From assembly GCF_029867415.1 (NCBI RefSeq), contig NW_026705154.1:682001-746000 (forward strand): a DNA stretch of 64,000 nt, read 5' to 3'. The notes under the pieces were generated by a model, which did no database searches, was not told the origin of the DNA, and worked only from the letters and a program-made list of their open reading frames with translations. The translations under genes and the position numbers were made by a program. This DNA is from Vicia villosa. Lineage: Eukaryota; Streptophyta; Magnoliopsida; Fabales; Fabaceae. Shown one piece after another: positions 21,498 through 34,571 of the stretch (its first letter is position 1; the number at the start of each line of letters is the position of its first letter).

Positions 21498-23179
21498 CTC
21501 TCTCTGTCCCAAATTATAAGACGTTTTGTACATTTCAAACAAATTAAAAAACATAATTACTGTTGTATGTGAAAGATAAATTATGTTTGACTTTCCAATA
21601 TTGTCCTTTATTAATTATAGAGGAAATAAAAATTAAGAGAATTGGAAAAAGAAAGAGTAATAAATAATAGGCTAAATTATAGTTTTGATCCTCCTATTAT
21701 AGTCAACTCACGAAATTAGTCCCTCTATTTTATTTTTAAACAGTTTTGGTCCCTCCTTCTAATTTTCAGTAAAAAGAATGATGTGTAAAATAAACTTAAT
21801 AACTGACAACTTTTAAAATGATGTGTAGATTGCCATTTGGCCTATCCTATTTTACATGTCATATTTTGTTTTATTTTTATTTGATTAAACTAAAACAATT
21901 GAAAATGCCCAATAAACGTTGAATCAAAATAAATAAAAATTGATTGAGAAATAAAAATCAAAGATGCAGAATAACTATTTATTAATTAAAACTAAAATAA
22001 TTAAAAATAGTAATAAATAGCAAATTAAATTGTTCTTCATGTACCTTCATCAGGTGTTCTTCATAGCAACAAAAGATTGAAAAACAAAAAACAAGAATAG
22101 AAGGGAGAACAACGAAAAAAATACATTTGTGGAAGATTATAGCAAAATCACAAATCTTGCATCCTTATAGATTCACATAACAAATAGAATGATGGATTTG
22201 AAATAAAATTAGTATTCATTAACAATAAAATAAAAGAGATTCACGGTAAATGTAAACAAAATGTATATGGAGAAATAAAACCCTTCTCTCTGGTAGTTGT
22301 TACCGCCGCGACAAGCCATTTTCACCGTCGTCATCTGAGCAATTCCAATGCACAAAGCTATGTTGCCGCCTATTTCCTCCTCAGATCTGCATCCGAGTCC
22401 TTCCCCTTCTCTTAGATCTGTCGTTTCCTCTTTAGATCTGTATGTGAGTTTTCATATTCTGCCATAGGAATGCTTCCCCATTTTGGTTAATCCTTTGATT
22501 TGTAGTATGCTTGTTATAGATATGTTGTTGCAATGACAAGAGACAGTATAGTGGATTTCTATATAGTGATGAATTTCTTTTCCAGTTTTGTTTTCTTTTA
22601 ACATTGAAGCACTGGTTGGAAAGAAATATTATTTTAAGAAGGGAATTTCTAGGAAAGAAAGACCAAAAATCAATTTTGCATTTTTGTTTAACTTCACTTT
22701 GATTTACAAACCTTTGCTTTGATTTAGAAACCAAAAATCAATTTTACAAATCTGAAGCATTTGTGGGAAAAAAATTTAACGCTGAATCTTTGATTTTTAT
22801 CTCTAAATCAACTTTTTATTTTGATTCAAAGTTTATTAGTTTTTTCAATTATTATTTTTAGTTTAATTAAATAAATAAAATAAAATGAAATATGACAATG
22901 TACACGTCATCTTAAATTTGCCCACTATTTAGTTTTTCTTAAACATCATCACTTTTTGACTAAAAAAAATTAGGCAGGGGACTAAAATTGTTTAAAAATA
23001 AAATAGACGGACTAATTTCGTGAGTTGAGTATAATAGAGGGACCAAAACTGTAATTTAGCCTGAATAATATAAGGCATATTAGAAAAAATTTCTTTAATG
23101 TTGTATATGAATTATAAAATTACTTATAATTTGGGACAAAATTATTTTGTAAAATGATTTATAATTTGGGACAGAGGGG
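21498..23179. mobile_element. Stowaway-type MITE, split by a later insertion
   Basis: The left end CTCTCTCTGTCCCAAATTAT and the right end ATAATTTGGGACAGAGGGG are inverted repeats of the CTCCCTCTGTCCCAAATTATAAG Stowaway type. TA dinucleotides flank them (21496-21497 and 23180-23181). The two halves (about 170 and 110 bp) are separated by the Mutator-type element at 21670-23061. Removing it restores a MITE of about 280 bp. Confidence 0.82.
21670..23061. mobile_element. 1.39-kb Mutator-type non-autonomous element, possible Pack-MULE
   Basis: Terminal inverted repeats of roughly 80 bp: GGCTAAATTATAGTTTTGAT… and …GACCAAAACTGTAATTTAGCC. The 9-bp flanks are TAAATAATA (21661-21669) and TGAATAATA (23062-23070), 8 of 9 matching. 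The centre (about 22280-22440) is notably less AT-rich, with TACCGCCGCGACAAGCC and repeated TCAGATCTGCAT/TTAGATCTGT words. It is followed by a GTATGTGAG donor-like site, as in a captured 5' UTR or exon. No transposase ORF. Confidence 0.75.
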
Positions 23180-23189
23180 TATTATTCAA

Positions 23190-24100
23190 CGTCCAATTAT
23201 TTAATAATATGTCATTTGACAGCTTTAGCGACTACAACAACAACTTGTCATTGAAAAGTAGATCAAATGACTTTGGATGTCACCTTGTTTTATGATCTTC
23301 TTTTTTAGGAGGAAAAGAAAGTTTCAAGAAAAGAGATCGATGATCAAGATCTTTGGTGGAGAAATAGTAATTTTTTGTGAAAATTAGCAGAAATTAGAAA
23401 TCAAATCCCACAAATGACGCCACTAAAATAAAAGATGATGTGATGGAGTAGTGTCTCGATGCAATGAAACAATACTTTTAATGTGGTGGAGTGGATTAAA
23501 CCTGCAAAATTAGCATTCAAATGCCCTAGTCGCGAAGAGAAATTGAAAATTATGTATGAATGAAAATAAATTTGAATATTTGAATTGGTGTGATTACTCT
23601 TATATATCAAAAAGCGGTTAAATTAATTTGCATGTGATGCAATTTGTTGGAGGAACAAGTGTCTGATTGAAGTGTTCAAGGGCATAATTATTTGTTTATG
23701 GTCTAACTATTTGAATCGAAACCAATATGTTACAAAATAATGAGTTTATATTTGATCAATGAAACTATAAAATAAAATGTTGTAATAGGACTTTTCATAA
23801 CATCATCAAATACAATTTCCCATCATAGTAAAAAAAAAAAAAAAAAGTCATAAAATAAACAGTCTGACTAGTTGACCATAAAACAACACATAAGAAAATA
23901 CAAAGGTCTATTTCCTTTTAAAATGAAATTTTGATATTTTAAAAATCAAAATAAACATATCGTACTATTATTGATTAATCACTCAAAAGACAACATAGGA
24001 ACAATAGTGTTATCATGAATCACTAAAACCCTTTTGTTATTTTCTTTTTCTTTTTCTGACCCCACCCACCACTCACACACTCCCTCTCACTATCTCTTTT
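23190..24100. other. Upstream region of ABCB copy 2, no gene
   Basis: AT-rich with a poly(A) run at about 23830-23846 and a CT-rich stretch (ACTCACACACTCCCTCTCACTATCTC, split over 24071-24096) just before the TATA box. No coding exon is visible. Confidence 0.45.
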
Positions 24101-24102
24101 CC

Positions 24103-24109
24103 TATAAAA
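24103..24109 (+). promoter_or_regulatory. Probable TATA box of ABCB copy 2
   Basis: TATAAAA in TTTTCCTATAAAATCAC, 123 bp upstream of the ATG and matching the context before copy 1. Confidence 0.65.
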
Positions 24110-24225
24110 TCACACAAACCTTGTATAATTCTATAACAATCAAAACCATTGAAAACATGGTCTTGTAACCAAACATATATATTCTATTTTGTTTTTTTAT
24201 CATCACAAAAGAAAAAGTACCTGAA

Positions 24226-25254
24226 ATGGGTGGTGAGGATCAGAAAAATGTTTCCTTTGTTAAAACAAAGAAAACCAATAATGCTTCTTTTAGGTCAATT
24301 TTCATGCATGCTGATATTCTAGATTGGTTCTTCATGGTTTTTGGTTCTTTGGGGGCAATTAGTGATGGCACAATGGTACCTGTGGTGGTGTTTATCACAG
24401 GCCAAATCATGAACTCTATGGGTGGTTTTTCTGGCTCATCAATCAGCAACTTTGTTCATAGCATCAATGAGGTTATCACTCTTTCTCTCTCTAACTTAAC
24501 ATAATTTAAATTTTAAGTGTATGAAATCATATTTAAAACCTGTATCATATATGAAGTTTTTATACATTTAATTATAATAAAGCCAAAAATTGAAGTCTCT
24601 TTTATCTTAGTTAAAAACTCTTTCTCTATTTGCTTAACAAACATATACAAAATCTTTCAATCGGTATGAGAATCCGAATATATCTATTTTATTGTTTGAT
24701 CAAAATTTTGTAATTGCTAGTGTATTATTGCATTAAACAAAATCAAGAATTTAACACAATATTATGGTATAGATACATATGACATATATTTATGTAATAA
24801 ATGATATATAAAAAATGTTGCATATAAAATTCTTGAGATGACAAATATATTTTCCAACTTGAATGTTTATTATAATTTTTTATAAAAAAAATAAGTGTTA
24901 GATGAAAAATCGACAAGATATCAGAAAAAAATTATTGTTTTATTCCTTTAAAATATATTTTAAAATTAAAGACTAAAATGAAAATATAATATAATATCAT
25001 TTAAAAATAAATAAAAATTAGTTTGATATTAAATTAAATTTTGATAATTAATTTGTTAAAATTAAAATATTTAAATTTTTCAAAAATATAAATATAAATG
25101 TTAATTTAAAACATTGAAAATCAAATAATTTTTTTAACAGTAAGTTTTTCATTTACATGTAATTAAGTTACTTATTTATTCATGATTTTAAAAAATAATA
25201 AAATTAATTATTTTGTAGTGACGATAATTTTAATTAAAAATATTTAATACTATG

Positions 25255-25312
<58 letters not shown>

Positions 25313-28300
25313 CATTAAATTTAAAATATTAATAATGAATCAATTATCCAATATTAGGAAGATCCTAAAGTCTCACATTGGTTGGAGATAGGACATTGAA
25401 AGAATATATATAGAGGGACACTCCTCATCTTACCAACCCGTTTTGTAAGGATGAGTTATGTCAAATTCTAATATGGTATCAGAGTCTATCGATCGGACCA
25501 TGGGTCGTCCACCGTTAATATCCACGCACCAAGCCCAAAAAGAGTGCTGGGCGTGAGGGGATGTATTAGGAAGATCCTAAAGTCTCACATTGGTTGGAGA
25601 TAGAGCATTGAAAGAATATATATAGAGAGACACTCCTCACTTTACCAACCGGTTTTGTAAAGATGAGTTAGATCAAACACTAATATTCAAACACGTAAAT
25701 GTTATAAAATGATGCATCAAAATGATGTGATATCATACCTGTCTTATAACAAAACTCTCACTAATCAAAAATATCAAAATTTAGTCAAAAGATCATAGAA
25801 TAAATACAGAGCATAAGTATAACATATTATCAATATTAAATTTTTATATTTGGAAGAAAGGTTAATATATGGAATATCTACAAAGCATAAGTAATCTATT
25901 ATATTATATTATGAGGTTTAAAAGAAACATTAATATTAAATCTTTATTTCAGAAAGAAAGATCATTATAGAGAATATCTACGAAGCATAACATAACATGT
26001 TATATTATGGGGTTTAAAACAAACATTAATATTAGATTTTTTATTTCAGAAAGAAAGATCAATAGATGAAATATCCACAAAGCATAACTAACGTAACATA
26101 TTATATTATAAGATATAAAACAAACATTGGTTTTAAATTTTTATATTTGGAAGAAAGGTTAATATATGGAATATCTACAAAGCATAAGTAACCTAATAAA
26201 TTATATTATGAGGTTAAAAACTATTTTTAATATTAAATTTTTATATTTGGAAGAAAGGTTAGTATATGGAATATCTACAAAGCATAAGTAACCTAACATA
26301 CTATATGGTTTAAAACGAACATTAGTATTAGATTTTTATTTCAGGAAGAAAGATCAATATATGGAATGTCTACGTACTAAGCATAAGTAACCTAACCTAT
26401 TCTATTATGAGGTTTAAAACAAACATTAATATTAGATTTTTATTTCAGGAAGAAAGATCAATATATGGAATATCTACGAGTAATCTAACTTATTATATTA
26501 TGAGGTTTTAAACAAACATTAATAGTGTTTTTTTTAGTTTAATTTATATACACTGTAAAATTATTTTACAATGTCATCCAATAAAAAACTAATAAAGTAC
26601 CTTGTCATTAAAAAAACTTTTAATTTAAAATGTGTTTTATTTTGAAAAATTATTTTACACTGTCATCCAATAGAAAACTAATAAAGTTCATTGTCATTAA
26701 AAAAACTTTTAATTTAAAGTGTGTTTTATTCTGATTCAAGGTTGTGATTGGTTGACATTTTTTTTTAGAACTTCAAGCATTTAAAAAGAATAGTTTTTAA
26801 GATAAAAAGCAAAGGCTTCTGTTGCCTTACATTTGGGTATATTCAGTCACAAAAGTCTAAAAAAAAATTTGTTGAGAGGAATTTGGGATGCGTCGGATCA
26901 TCAATAAGTTAAATGTTTGAGATCAATAAAAGATCTTGACACTATATTTTAATTCAATATCTTAAGCATTAGGTATATTAGTCACAAATTTTCTAAATTC
27001 AACATTTCCTTAATTTCTAATTGATCCACTAGTATCTCATTCCTAAAATTGATCCCTCAAATGTAAGTTACTCACATCACTAAAATTGATCCACTAATAT
27101 CTCATTCCTACTCCCTAACCAAGTCGAATCATGTATATGATTCCTCTTGTTGCTCAGAGCTTCAATGAATTAAATATCTATGACCGATAAAAGAAGTTGA
27201 CATCACATCTTAACCCAAAGCTTTAATACAGGTTCGGCCCTGTGCAGGAGCAAGAGGCTATACAGCACATGGCCACAAATTTTAGAGGGTCCCAAAATTT
27301 TAAAAAGTCTAATTTTTTTCATTAATATTAATAAATATATAAATTGATATAAAAAATGTTCAATAAATCAAAAAATATATTATAATAAAAATTCAATACA
27401 ATCAAAAAATGAGATTGATCAAAGTCCAAATAATTATAATTAAATTTGTTTTATTAATACATAATTATATTTTATATGTGTCATTTTTATTTATTATAAT
27501 TGTATTTTTTTAAAAAAGTTGGGCTCATTTTATAAATTAGAACGGGGTCTTCTGTCTGATTGGGTCGGCCCTGCCTTAATGTATTATATATATGACTCAC
27601 AATTTTTATGCATGCAACATTTCATTCAATTTTAGTCGATGTGAGGCTAACCTCTTACACTTAACTCCAACAATCTCACTCTCAAGTGTAAATCACTTGT
27701 ATCAATGACCTAATTTACACTAGGATCTCACATCTAATTTTCGTTAAGCTTTAAGTATGACTCAAATACCACTTGTTAAACAATTTTTGATATCGCTAGA
27801 AGCTGCAATGAGATAAATATTCAAGACTTATAAGAGACCTTGGAATCTTCTCAACTCTTAATGTTAAGACATTAGATATATGAATTTACATCCAATATTC
27901 GTTTTGTTTATAGTTAATATGAAATTAGTTGTTCACACTTGAATTCCAATATTATCTTGTAGTATCACATGTTAATAAAACTAATTACATTTAACAAAAA
28001 TCAAATTTTAATAAATGTGTGAGTGAAAATCTATAAAAAAAAATGTTAGTTGAGAAGTCAAGTATTACAAGAGAGATGTCTTAAATATGTTTATAAGTGT
28101 CGGGTAGTTCTTAACTAACAAAGTATAGTTTAGTTAATCCATATTAAAATGATAAAATGATATTAGAGTTCAAGATCTATTAGTATGTCTATGATTAGGC
28201 AACTCAATTTATGATTTCGTTGTTCAGTCTTAGATGTGAATTGATGTGTTGAAAAATTCCGCATTAAATAAAATATGACATGAATAAATGATTACAAGTG

Positions 28301-31300
28301 GTGGATAGTTCTTATCTTATAAATCAATTTTATAAAATTGAATTACACTCTAACCAATATTCATTTGACTACCTTTTATCAAGTCATTCAAGTCATGCTC
28401 TAAATGTCATATTTTAAAGTGGGAGTGTGTTGAGAAGTCATTCGTTATATAAAATATGATTTGAAGATGTGTTTATAAGTAGTGAGCAATCATCAATTAA
28501 CATTCCGAGTTTGTAGGATTGAATAATATATAGGCTTAACTGAAATGAAAAATAATGAGTTGATTTGGCTAAAAAAATGAGACCAATAGACAAGCTTATA
28601 TGCTTATATAGTTATAAGTATCTCAACAATTATGTCTTATTAGAATAGTAGCATTTATACTAATTTGCAGGTAAAAGTGAAGTGTGGAAATGCAGATGAC
28701 ACATTTGCATGATTGGTTCATTGAGCTTATCAAAAAAAAATTTGAGTCACTGATGATAAAATTCATAAGAGTTTCTTCAAGACTTTCCTTTACTTATAAC
28801 TTATTAGATTTGACTTTATTAACATTGTGATGTAGAATGCAGTTATTGTGTTATACGTGGCTTGTGTCTCTTTTGTTGCTTGCTTCCTAGGTAAGCTTTC
28901 AATTTTGTTACTATTTTCAGTTTTAACTTCTCTTCAAACTTCTATATACAAGTATTAACACCATACCATCTTTAGAGGGTTATTGTTGGACAAGAACAGG
29001 TGAAAGACAAGCTACAAGAATGAGAGCTAGGTACATGAAAGCAGTTCTAAGACAAGAAGTTGCATACTTTGATTTGCATGTTACAAGTACATCAGATGTC
29101 ATCACTAATGTCTCTGCTGACAGCCTAGTAATTCAAGAAGTTCTAAGTGACAAGGTATCAAAAATAAAACAAAAAGTCTAGCAAGTTATATGTTAGAGTT
29201 CTATGTTTTTTCTATAAAAAAAACTATTAAAGCTCTATAATTATAATTGTGACATTAACAATTAGTTCATTTCTTCTAATCATGAAACCTATAGGTTCCA
29301 GATTTTTTGAAGAATATGTCTCGATTCATTGGGAGCTATATAGTGGCATTTATATCATTGTGGAGATTGGCCATTGTTGGATTCCCTTTTGTAGTTCTAC
29401 TTGTTGTTCCTGGTTTCGTGTATAAGAGGACTTTGATGGGGTTGGCTAGAAAAATCAGACAAGAGTATAACCAAGCTGGTACAATAGTAGAACAAACAAT
29501 ATCCTCTATCAGAACTGTTTATTCTTTTGTAGGAGAAACCAAAACCATAGCTGCTTTCTCTGATGCTTTAGAAGGATCTGTGAAGTTGGGATTGAAACAA
29601 GGCTTAGCTAAAGGCTTAGTCATTGGAATCAATGGTCTTAGTTTTGCTATATGGGCTTTAATTGTCTATTATGGTAGCATATTAGTCATGTATCATGGTG
29701 CTAAAGGTGGTAATGTATTTGCTGTTGGAATATTATTTACAATTGGTGGAATGTAATTACCCTTATACTCTATCTCATTTCATTTAATTTTACTAGTAAA
29801 ATTTAGTGCTTTTTTTGTTTATTGGTTTATTTTTCTTGTGTAACAGAGCTTTAGGAGCTAGTTTATCCAATGTGAGATACTTCACAGATGCAAGTGCTGC
29901 AGGCGAAAGAATAATGGAAGTGATAAAAAGAGTTCCTAAGATTGATTCAGAAAACATGGAAGGTGAAATTCTAGAGAAAGTGTCGGGGGAAGTTGAATTC
30001 AACCACGTTGAATTTGTGTATCCGTCAAGGCCAGAAAGTGTGATCTTAAATGATTTTTGCTTAAAAGTTCCATCAGGTAAAACAGTTGCATTAGTAGGAG
30101 GAAGTGGTTCGGGAAAATCGACTGTAATATCACTTTTGCAAAGGTTTTATGATCCAATTGGTGGAGAGATTCTTTTTGATGGAGTTGCTATTCATAAGTT
30201 GCAACTCAAATGGCTTAGATCTCAAATGGGATTGGTGAGTCAAGAACCTGCTTTGTTTGCAACAAGTATTAAAGAGAATATACTTTTTGGAAGAGAGGAC
30301 GCTACATATGAAGATGTCGTTGATGCTGCTAAAGCTTCTAATGCTCATAATTTCATTTCAATATTGCCACAAGGATATGATACTCAGGTTAGTGCTAATT
30401 GCTTTTGTCATTATGCTATGAACCAAACATAATTAAGTGGAACTTTACTATTCTAATAAAATAATGAAAGATTAAAGATATGATTCTAAATTGTAGCTGT
30501 AGTTATGAAGTTTATTTTTTGACTAGTCATATTCATTAATAATGTGGAATTACTTATGAAAATCTGACACTACTAAATCAACTTTAAGCTACTTAATCAA
30601 CACAAACAAGATGCCTATACGTAACATGATCATTCAAAGATTTCTATTGTTCAACTTTTGGCAAGTGCTATCATATCATATTCATCCACTTTAAGCAACT
30701 TAATCAACACAAACAAGTAGAAACGTGTTATTCAAGCATGCTCCTACTCCAATAATTGTATATACTAGGTACTATATAATAACCCAAAATGGTTTTTGGA
30801 CATTTTAACTTAAAATTTATTTTTAATTACTTGAACAATAGTTCTATATACTAATAAAGGAAGTGTAATTTGCAAGTAGTTCTAAAAACCATATCTGTTT
30901 CCATTGAAGATGCTATTATAAAACTTAAACTATATTAGATAATGCTAACATAATCAATGACAAAGATATCATGAAGAGCATGAATAATTATGTTTTAATG
31001 ATATTCTTCATGATGTGAAATCTATTATAATAATTCCATAAAATAGAAAGCCCACTAATATGGTGGTCCAAGTACATGAAGCACAAGCACCTTATCTTTT
31101 CCTGTCAAATTGCATGAATCAAACTAATTCCACTAAATTAGAGAATTGTGTTAGGTTAAATAAACAGTTTATATGGTGCCGAAAATCTGTTCCACAAACT
31201 GTCCATGAGAAGCAAGAACAAATCTTGTGTTCTTTCAACAACTACAAACTGCATATAGCCCGGAAATTATGTAACATATTCTACGCAATATATAGTTTCC

Positions 31301-34170
31301 AGTTAACTTGATGTCCAAATACATGTTCATAGCAGTATTACAGTTAATTGGTGTTTAAGTGGCCCATCATTCAAATAAATAAATATGTGAAAACTTATCC
31401 AATTAAAATATACTATTAAGTTCAATTATAGAGTTTCTTCTAATATGTTCTTCAAAAAACCTCAAGCAAAAGCTTATTTCAAAATTGAAACAACTAATCT
31501 GAGTTTCAATGATTTTCATTGGGTTTTTCTCACGCTCCATACATTTTCACCGTGGGTTTCTTGAACCCACCAAACACATGCTGAGGAAAGAACTAAATTA
31601 CGTCCTTCTAGGCTTCAAAAACAAAACTCACGAGTTTAATTGTATGCTTACTTACTTGTATGCTTTCTTAAGATGTTAATTGTATGCTTACTTGCAGGTT
31701 GGGGAGAGGGGAATACAAATGTCAGGAGGACAAAAGCAGAGGATTGCCATCGCAAGAGCCATAATAAAAATGCCAAGAATTCTATTGCTAGATGAAGCAA
31801 CAAGTGCACTCGATTCTGAATCCGAACGAGTCGTCCAACAAGCTTTAGACAAAGCTGTGGTTGGACGCACCACCATCATCATCGCTCACCGCTTATCCAC
31901 CATCCAAAATGCAGACATCATTGCATTTGTTCAAAATGGTAGAATCGTAGAAACGGGATCTCACGAGAGCCTCATTCAAAACGACAATTCACTTTACACT
32001 TCCCTTGTTCGTCTCCAACAAACCAAAAATGACCAAAATGACGATACTCCATCTATCATTAGTATAGATCACATGCAAAACACAAATAGTTATAGACTCG
32101 CGACTCATTCTAGCTCCTTCGACTCAATAACACATGGTAGTGGTGGTGGTGATATTGTTAACGATAAAAATGTTGTAGGAGATATCGTTAATAATGTAGA
32201 GGTATTTAATAATAATAATAATGAAAAGAGGGAGAAGAAGGAGAAGGTAAAGGTTCCTTCATTTCGAAGGTTGTTGGCGATGAATTTGCCAGAGTGGAAG
32301 CATGTGAGTTTGGGGTGTTTGAACGCGATTTTATTGGGTGCTGTTCAACCTGTGTATGCATTTTCAACAGGGTCAGCTGCATCAATTTATTTTCTGGAGG
32401 ACCATGATGAGATCAAGAAGCAAATTAGGATCTATGCATTTTGTTTTCTAGGGTTGGCTTTGTCGACAATGGTTTTTAATGTGCTTCAACATTATAGCTT
32501 TGCTTACATGGGAGAGTACTTGACTAAGAGGGTTAGAGAAAGAATGTTTTCAAAGATACTCACTTTTGAAGTTGGTTGGTTTGATGAGGATCAAAATTCT
32601 ACAGGTGCTGTTTGCTCCAGACTTGCCGTAGAAGCCAATCTGGTATGTTCTCAATTATTTAAAAAATTTGCATGTTATGTTATAGTTATATAATAAAAAA
32701 ACTATATATATTAAGAAAACAGACATAAAATGTTTTAATTTTCTTTTCAAATTAATAATACAGGTAAGATCGTTGGTGGGGGATAGATTGTCACTAATGA
32801 TACAAACTATATCAGCAGTGGCAGTAACATTTACAATGGGCCTAATCATTACTTGGAGACTATCCATTGTTATGCTAGCAGTTCAGCCAATTAGCATAAT
32901 ATGTTTCTACGTAAGGTGTGCCCTTCTAAATAACATGTCAAGCAAAGCCATTAAGGCCCAAGATGAAAGTAGCAAAATAGCTGCTGAAGCTGTTACAAAT
33001 CTAAGAACCATCACGTCTTTTTCATCACAAAATAGAATCCTTAAAATGCTTGAAAAATCCCAAGAAGGCCCAAGTCATGAAAGTATTAGGCAATCATGGT
33101 TTGCAGGCATTGGGCTTGCATGTTCACAAAGCATCATTTTTTGCACTAGGGCCTTAAACTTTTGGTATGGAGGAAAACTTGTGTCACAAGGATATATAAC
33201 AAAAAATGCTTTTTTTGAGACTACTATGATTTGGATAAGCACTGGAAAAGTTATTGCTGAGGCTGCTAGTAGCATGACTAATGATTTTGCTAAAGGTTCC
33301 AGTGCCGTTGGATCAATTTTCGCAATCCTTGATAGGTATACAAAAATTGAGCCAGATGATATAGATGGTTACAAGGTTGAAAAATTAATAGGAGAAATTG
33401 AACTTCATGATGTACATTTTGCATATCCGGCTAGGCCTAGTATGATGATCTTTCAAGGGTTCTCTATTAAAATTGACGCCGGAAAATCAACAGCATTGGT
33501 CGGGGAAAGTGGTTCAGGAAAATCAACAATCATAGGACTAATTGAGAGATTCTATGATTCTTTGAAAGGGACGGTGACAATAGATGGTAGAGACATAAAG
33601 TCTTATAATCTAAGATCATTAAGGAAACACATTGCACTTGTGAGTCAAGAACCAACATTGTTTGGTGGTACCATAAGGGACAATATAGCATATGGAGCAT
33701 ATGATGATAAAGTTGATGAAAGTGAGATCATTGAGGCTGCAAAGGTTGCAAAGGCACATGATTTCATATCAAGCTTAAAAGATGGTTATGAGACATGGTG
33801 TGGTGATAAAGGAGTTCAACTTAGTGGTGGTCAAAAACAAAGAATTGCAATAGCCAGAGCTATATTGAAGAATCCAGAGGTGTTACTTTTGGATGAAGCA
33901 ACAAGTGCACTTGATAGTCAATCAGAGAAATTAGTGCAGGATGCTTTAGAAAGGGTTATGGTTGGAAGGACAAGTGTGGTTGTGGCTCATAGGTTGAGCA
34001 CTATACAAAACTGTGATTTGATTGCTGTTTTGGATAAGGGAAGTGTTGTTGAGAAAGGAACACATTCATCTTTGTTGGCTAAGGGACCAAGTGGAGCTTA
34101 TTACTCTTTGGTGAGTTTACAAACAAGACCACCCAACACAATTGTTGATTCTTCACATGAAATCAACTAA
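24226..34170 (+). CDS. ABCB15-like: Full-size ABCB (MDR/P-glycoprotein-type) transporter, copy 2
   Basis: Seven exons: 24226-24471, 28836-28890, 28976-29154, 29295-29752, 29847-30387, 31698-32642, 32764-34170. Exon sizes equal copy 1 except exon 6, shorter by 12 bp. All joins are in phase and give 1276 aa. Walker A, Q-loop, MSGGQ and Walker B of NBD1 sit at the same residues as copy 1. NBD2 motifs are shifted by minus 4 (Walker A 1055-1063, LSGGQ 1161, Walker B 1181-1186). Both ATPase sites therefore look functional. The protein differs from copy 1 mainly at the N-terminus, in scattered TMD positions and in the Asn-rich linker. Expected to act as a plasma-membrane exporter; substrate unknown. 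Intron 1 (4.36 kb) carries a TRIM element, a minisatellite and a hAT element absent from copy 1. TATA box at 24103. Confidence 0.93.
25256..25309. repeat. (TA)n microsatellite in intron 1
   Basis: About 54 bp of alternating TA. Confidence 0.95.
25352..25685 (+). mobile_element. TRIM-type miniature LTR retrotransposon in intron 1 of ABCB copy 2
   Basis: Two direct 122-bp repeats (25352-25473 and 25564-25685) start TATTAGGAAGATCC and end CTAATA. Directly after the first is TGGTATCAGAG (25474-25484), the plant primer-binding site complementary to initiator tRNA-Met. Directly before the second is the purine-rich GTGAGGGGATG. Flanks TCCAA (25347-25351) and TTCAA (25686-25690) are a near-match 5-bp duplication. 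Total length is 334 bp, with a 90-bp interior too small to code. This is the architecture of a TRIM element. Absent from the paralogous intron. Confidence 0.88.
25812..26525. repeat. Minisatellite of about 100-bp units (about 7 copies) in intron 1
   Basis: The word GGAATATCTACAAAGCATAAG or close variants begins units near 25870, 25972, 26068, 26168, 26267, 26362 and 26466. Each is followed by TATTATATTATGAGGTTTAAAAC-like and GGAAGAAAGNTCAATATAT-like blocks. Intron 1 of the paralogue has a single related unit (about 8331). The array therefore expanded in copy 2, or contracted in copy 1. Confidence 0.88.
26541..26765. mobile_element. MITE of the CACTGTAAAATTATTTTACA type with an internal 86-bp tandem duplication
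   Basis: AAAATTATTTTACAATGTCATCCAATA…AATGTGTTTTATT (about 26561-26646) is repeated directly at about 26647-26732. The remainder, ending GGTTGTGATTGGTTGACA, matches the MITE family at 6620-6802. No TSD fixed. Confidence 0.6.
27229..27573. mobile_element. Non-autonomous hAT element in intron 1 of ABCB copy 2
   Basis: The 345-bp element begins CAGGTTCGGCCCTGTGC and ends GGGTCGGCCCTG. The 8-bp flanks are CTTTAATA (27221-27228) and CCTTAATG (27574-27581), matching at 6 of 8. The paralogous intron reads ACTTAAGTGTATTATTAC at about 8650 with no insert. Same TIR type as the element at 1738. Confidence 0.78.
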
Positions 34171-34426
34171 AAAACAATATCAAGTTTCAATGTTTAAGGG
34201 AGAAGTTACAAAATAGAATTGATGATGGAGTTGTTGTTCGGTCATAAATGTATCTATATAACTAATTACCTATGGATGTAGAACAATTGACGTAGAATGT
34301 TTCCTATCAACTTGAAGTAAAATTTTATTTCTCCTATGATTACTAATGTTGACTTCAAATCTGCATCAAAATTATCATTAGTGATTTCCTTTTTGTCATT
34401 TGCACATAAGTTATCAATTTTGGTAT
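34171..34426 (+). other. Probable 3' UTR and flank of ABCB copy 2
   Basis: Colinear in part with the copy 1 3' flank, for example CCTATGGATGTAGAACAATTG here against CCTATGGATGTTTCC there, with indels. About 300 bp present after copy 1 (the 17035-17200 region) is missing here. Confidence 0.45.
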
Positions 34427-34431
34427 GAGCA

Positions 34432-34556
34432 TGGACACCAGAAACACGACACTAGCACCGACACGTCGCCATCAATAATAATTTAAAAAAATAAATTAAT
34501 TAAATATAATCACAAGTGTCTGTGTCGTGTCAGAGACACCGACACTAACACACCTT
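34432..34556. mobile_element. MITE with GTGTCG-rich ends (copy downstream of ABCB 2)
   Basis: CACCAGAAACACGACACTAGC pairs with GTCTGTGTCGTGTCAGAG…CACCGACAC. It is orthologous in position to 17223-17390. Confidence 0.6.
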
Positions 34557-34571
34557 TTTGGTTGTATGAAA

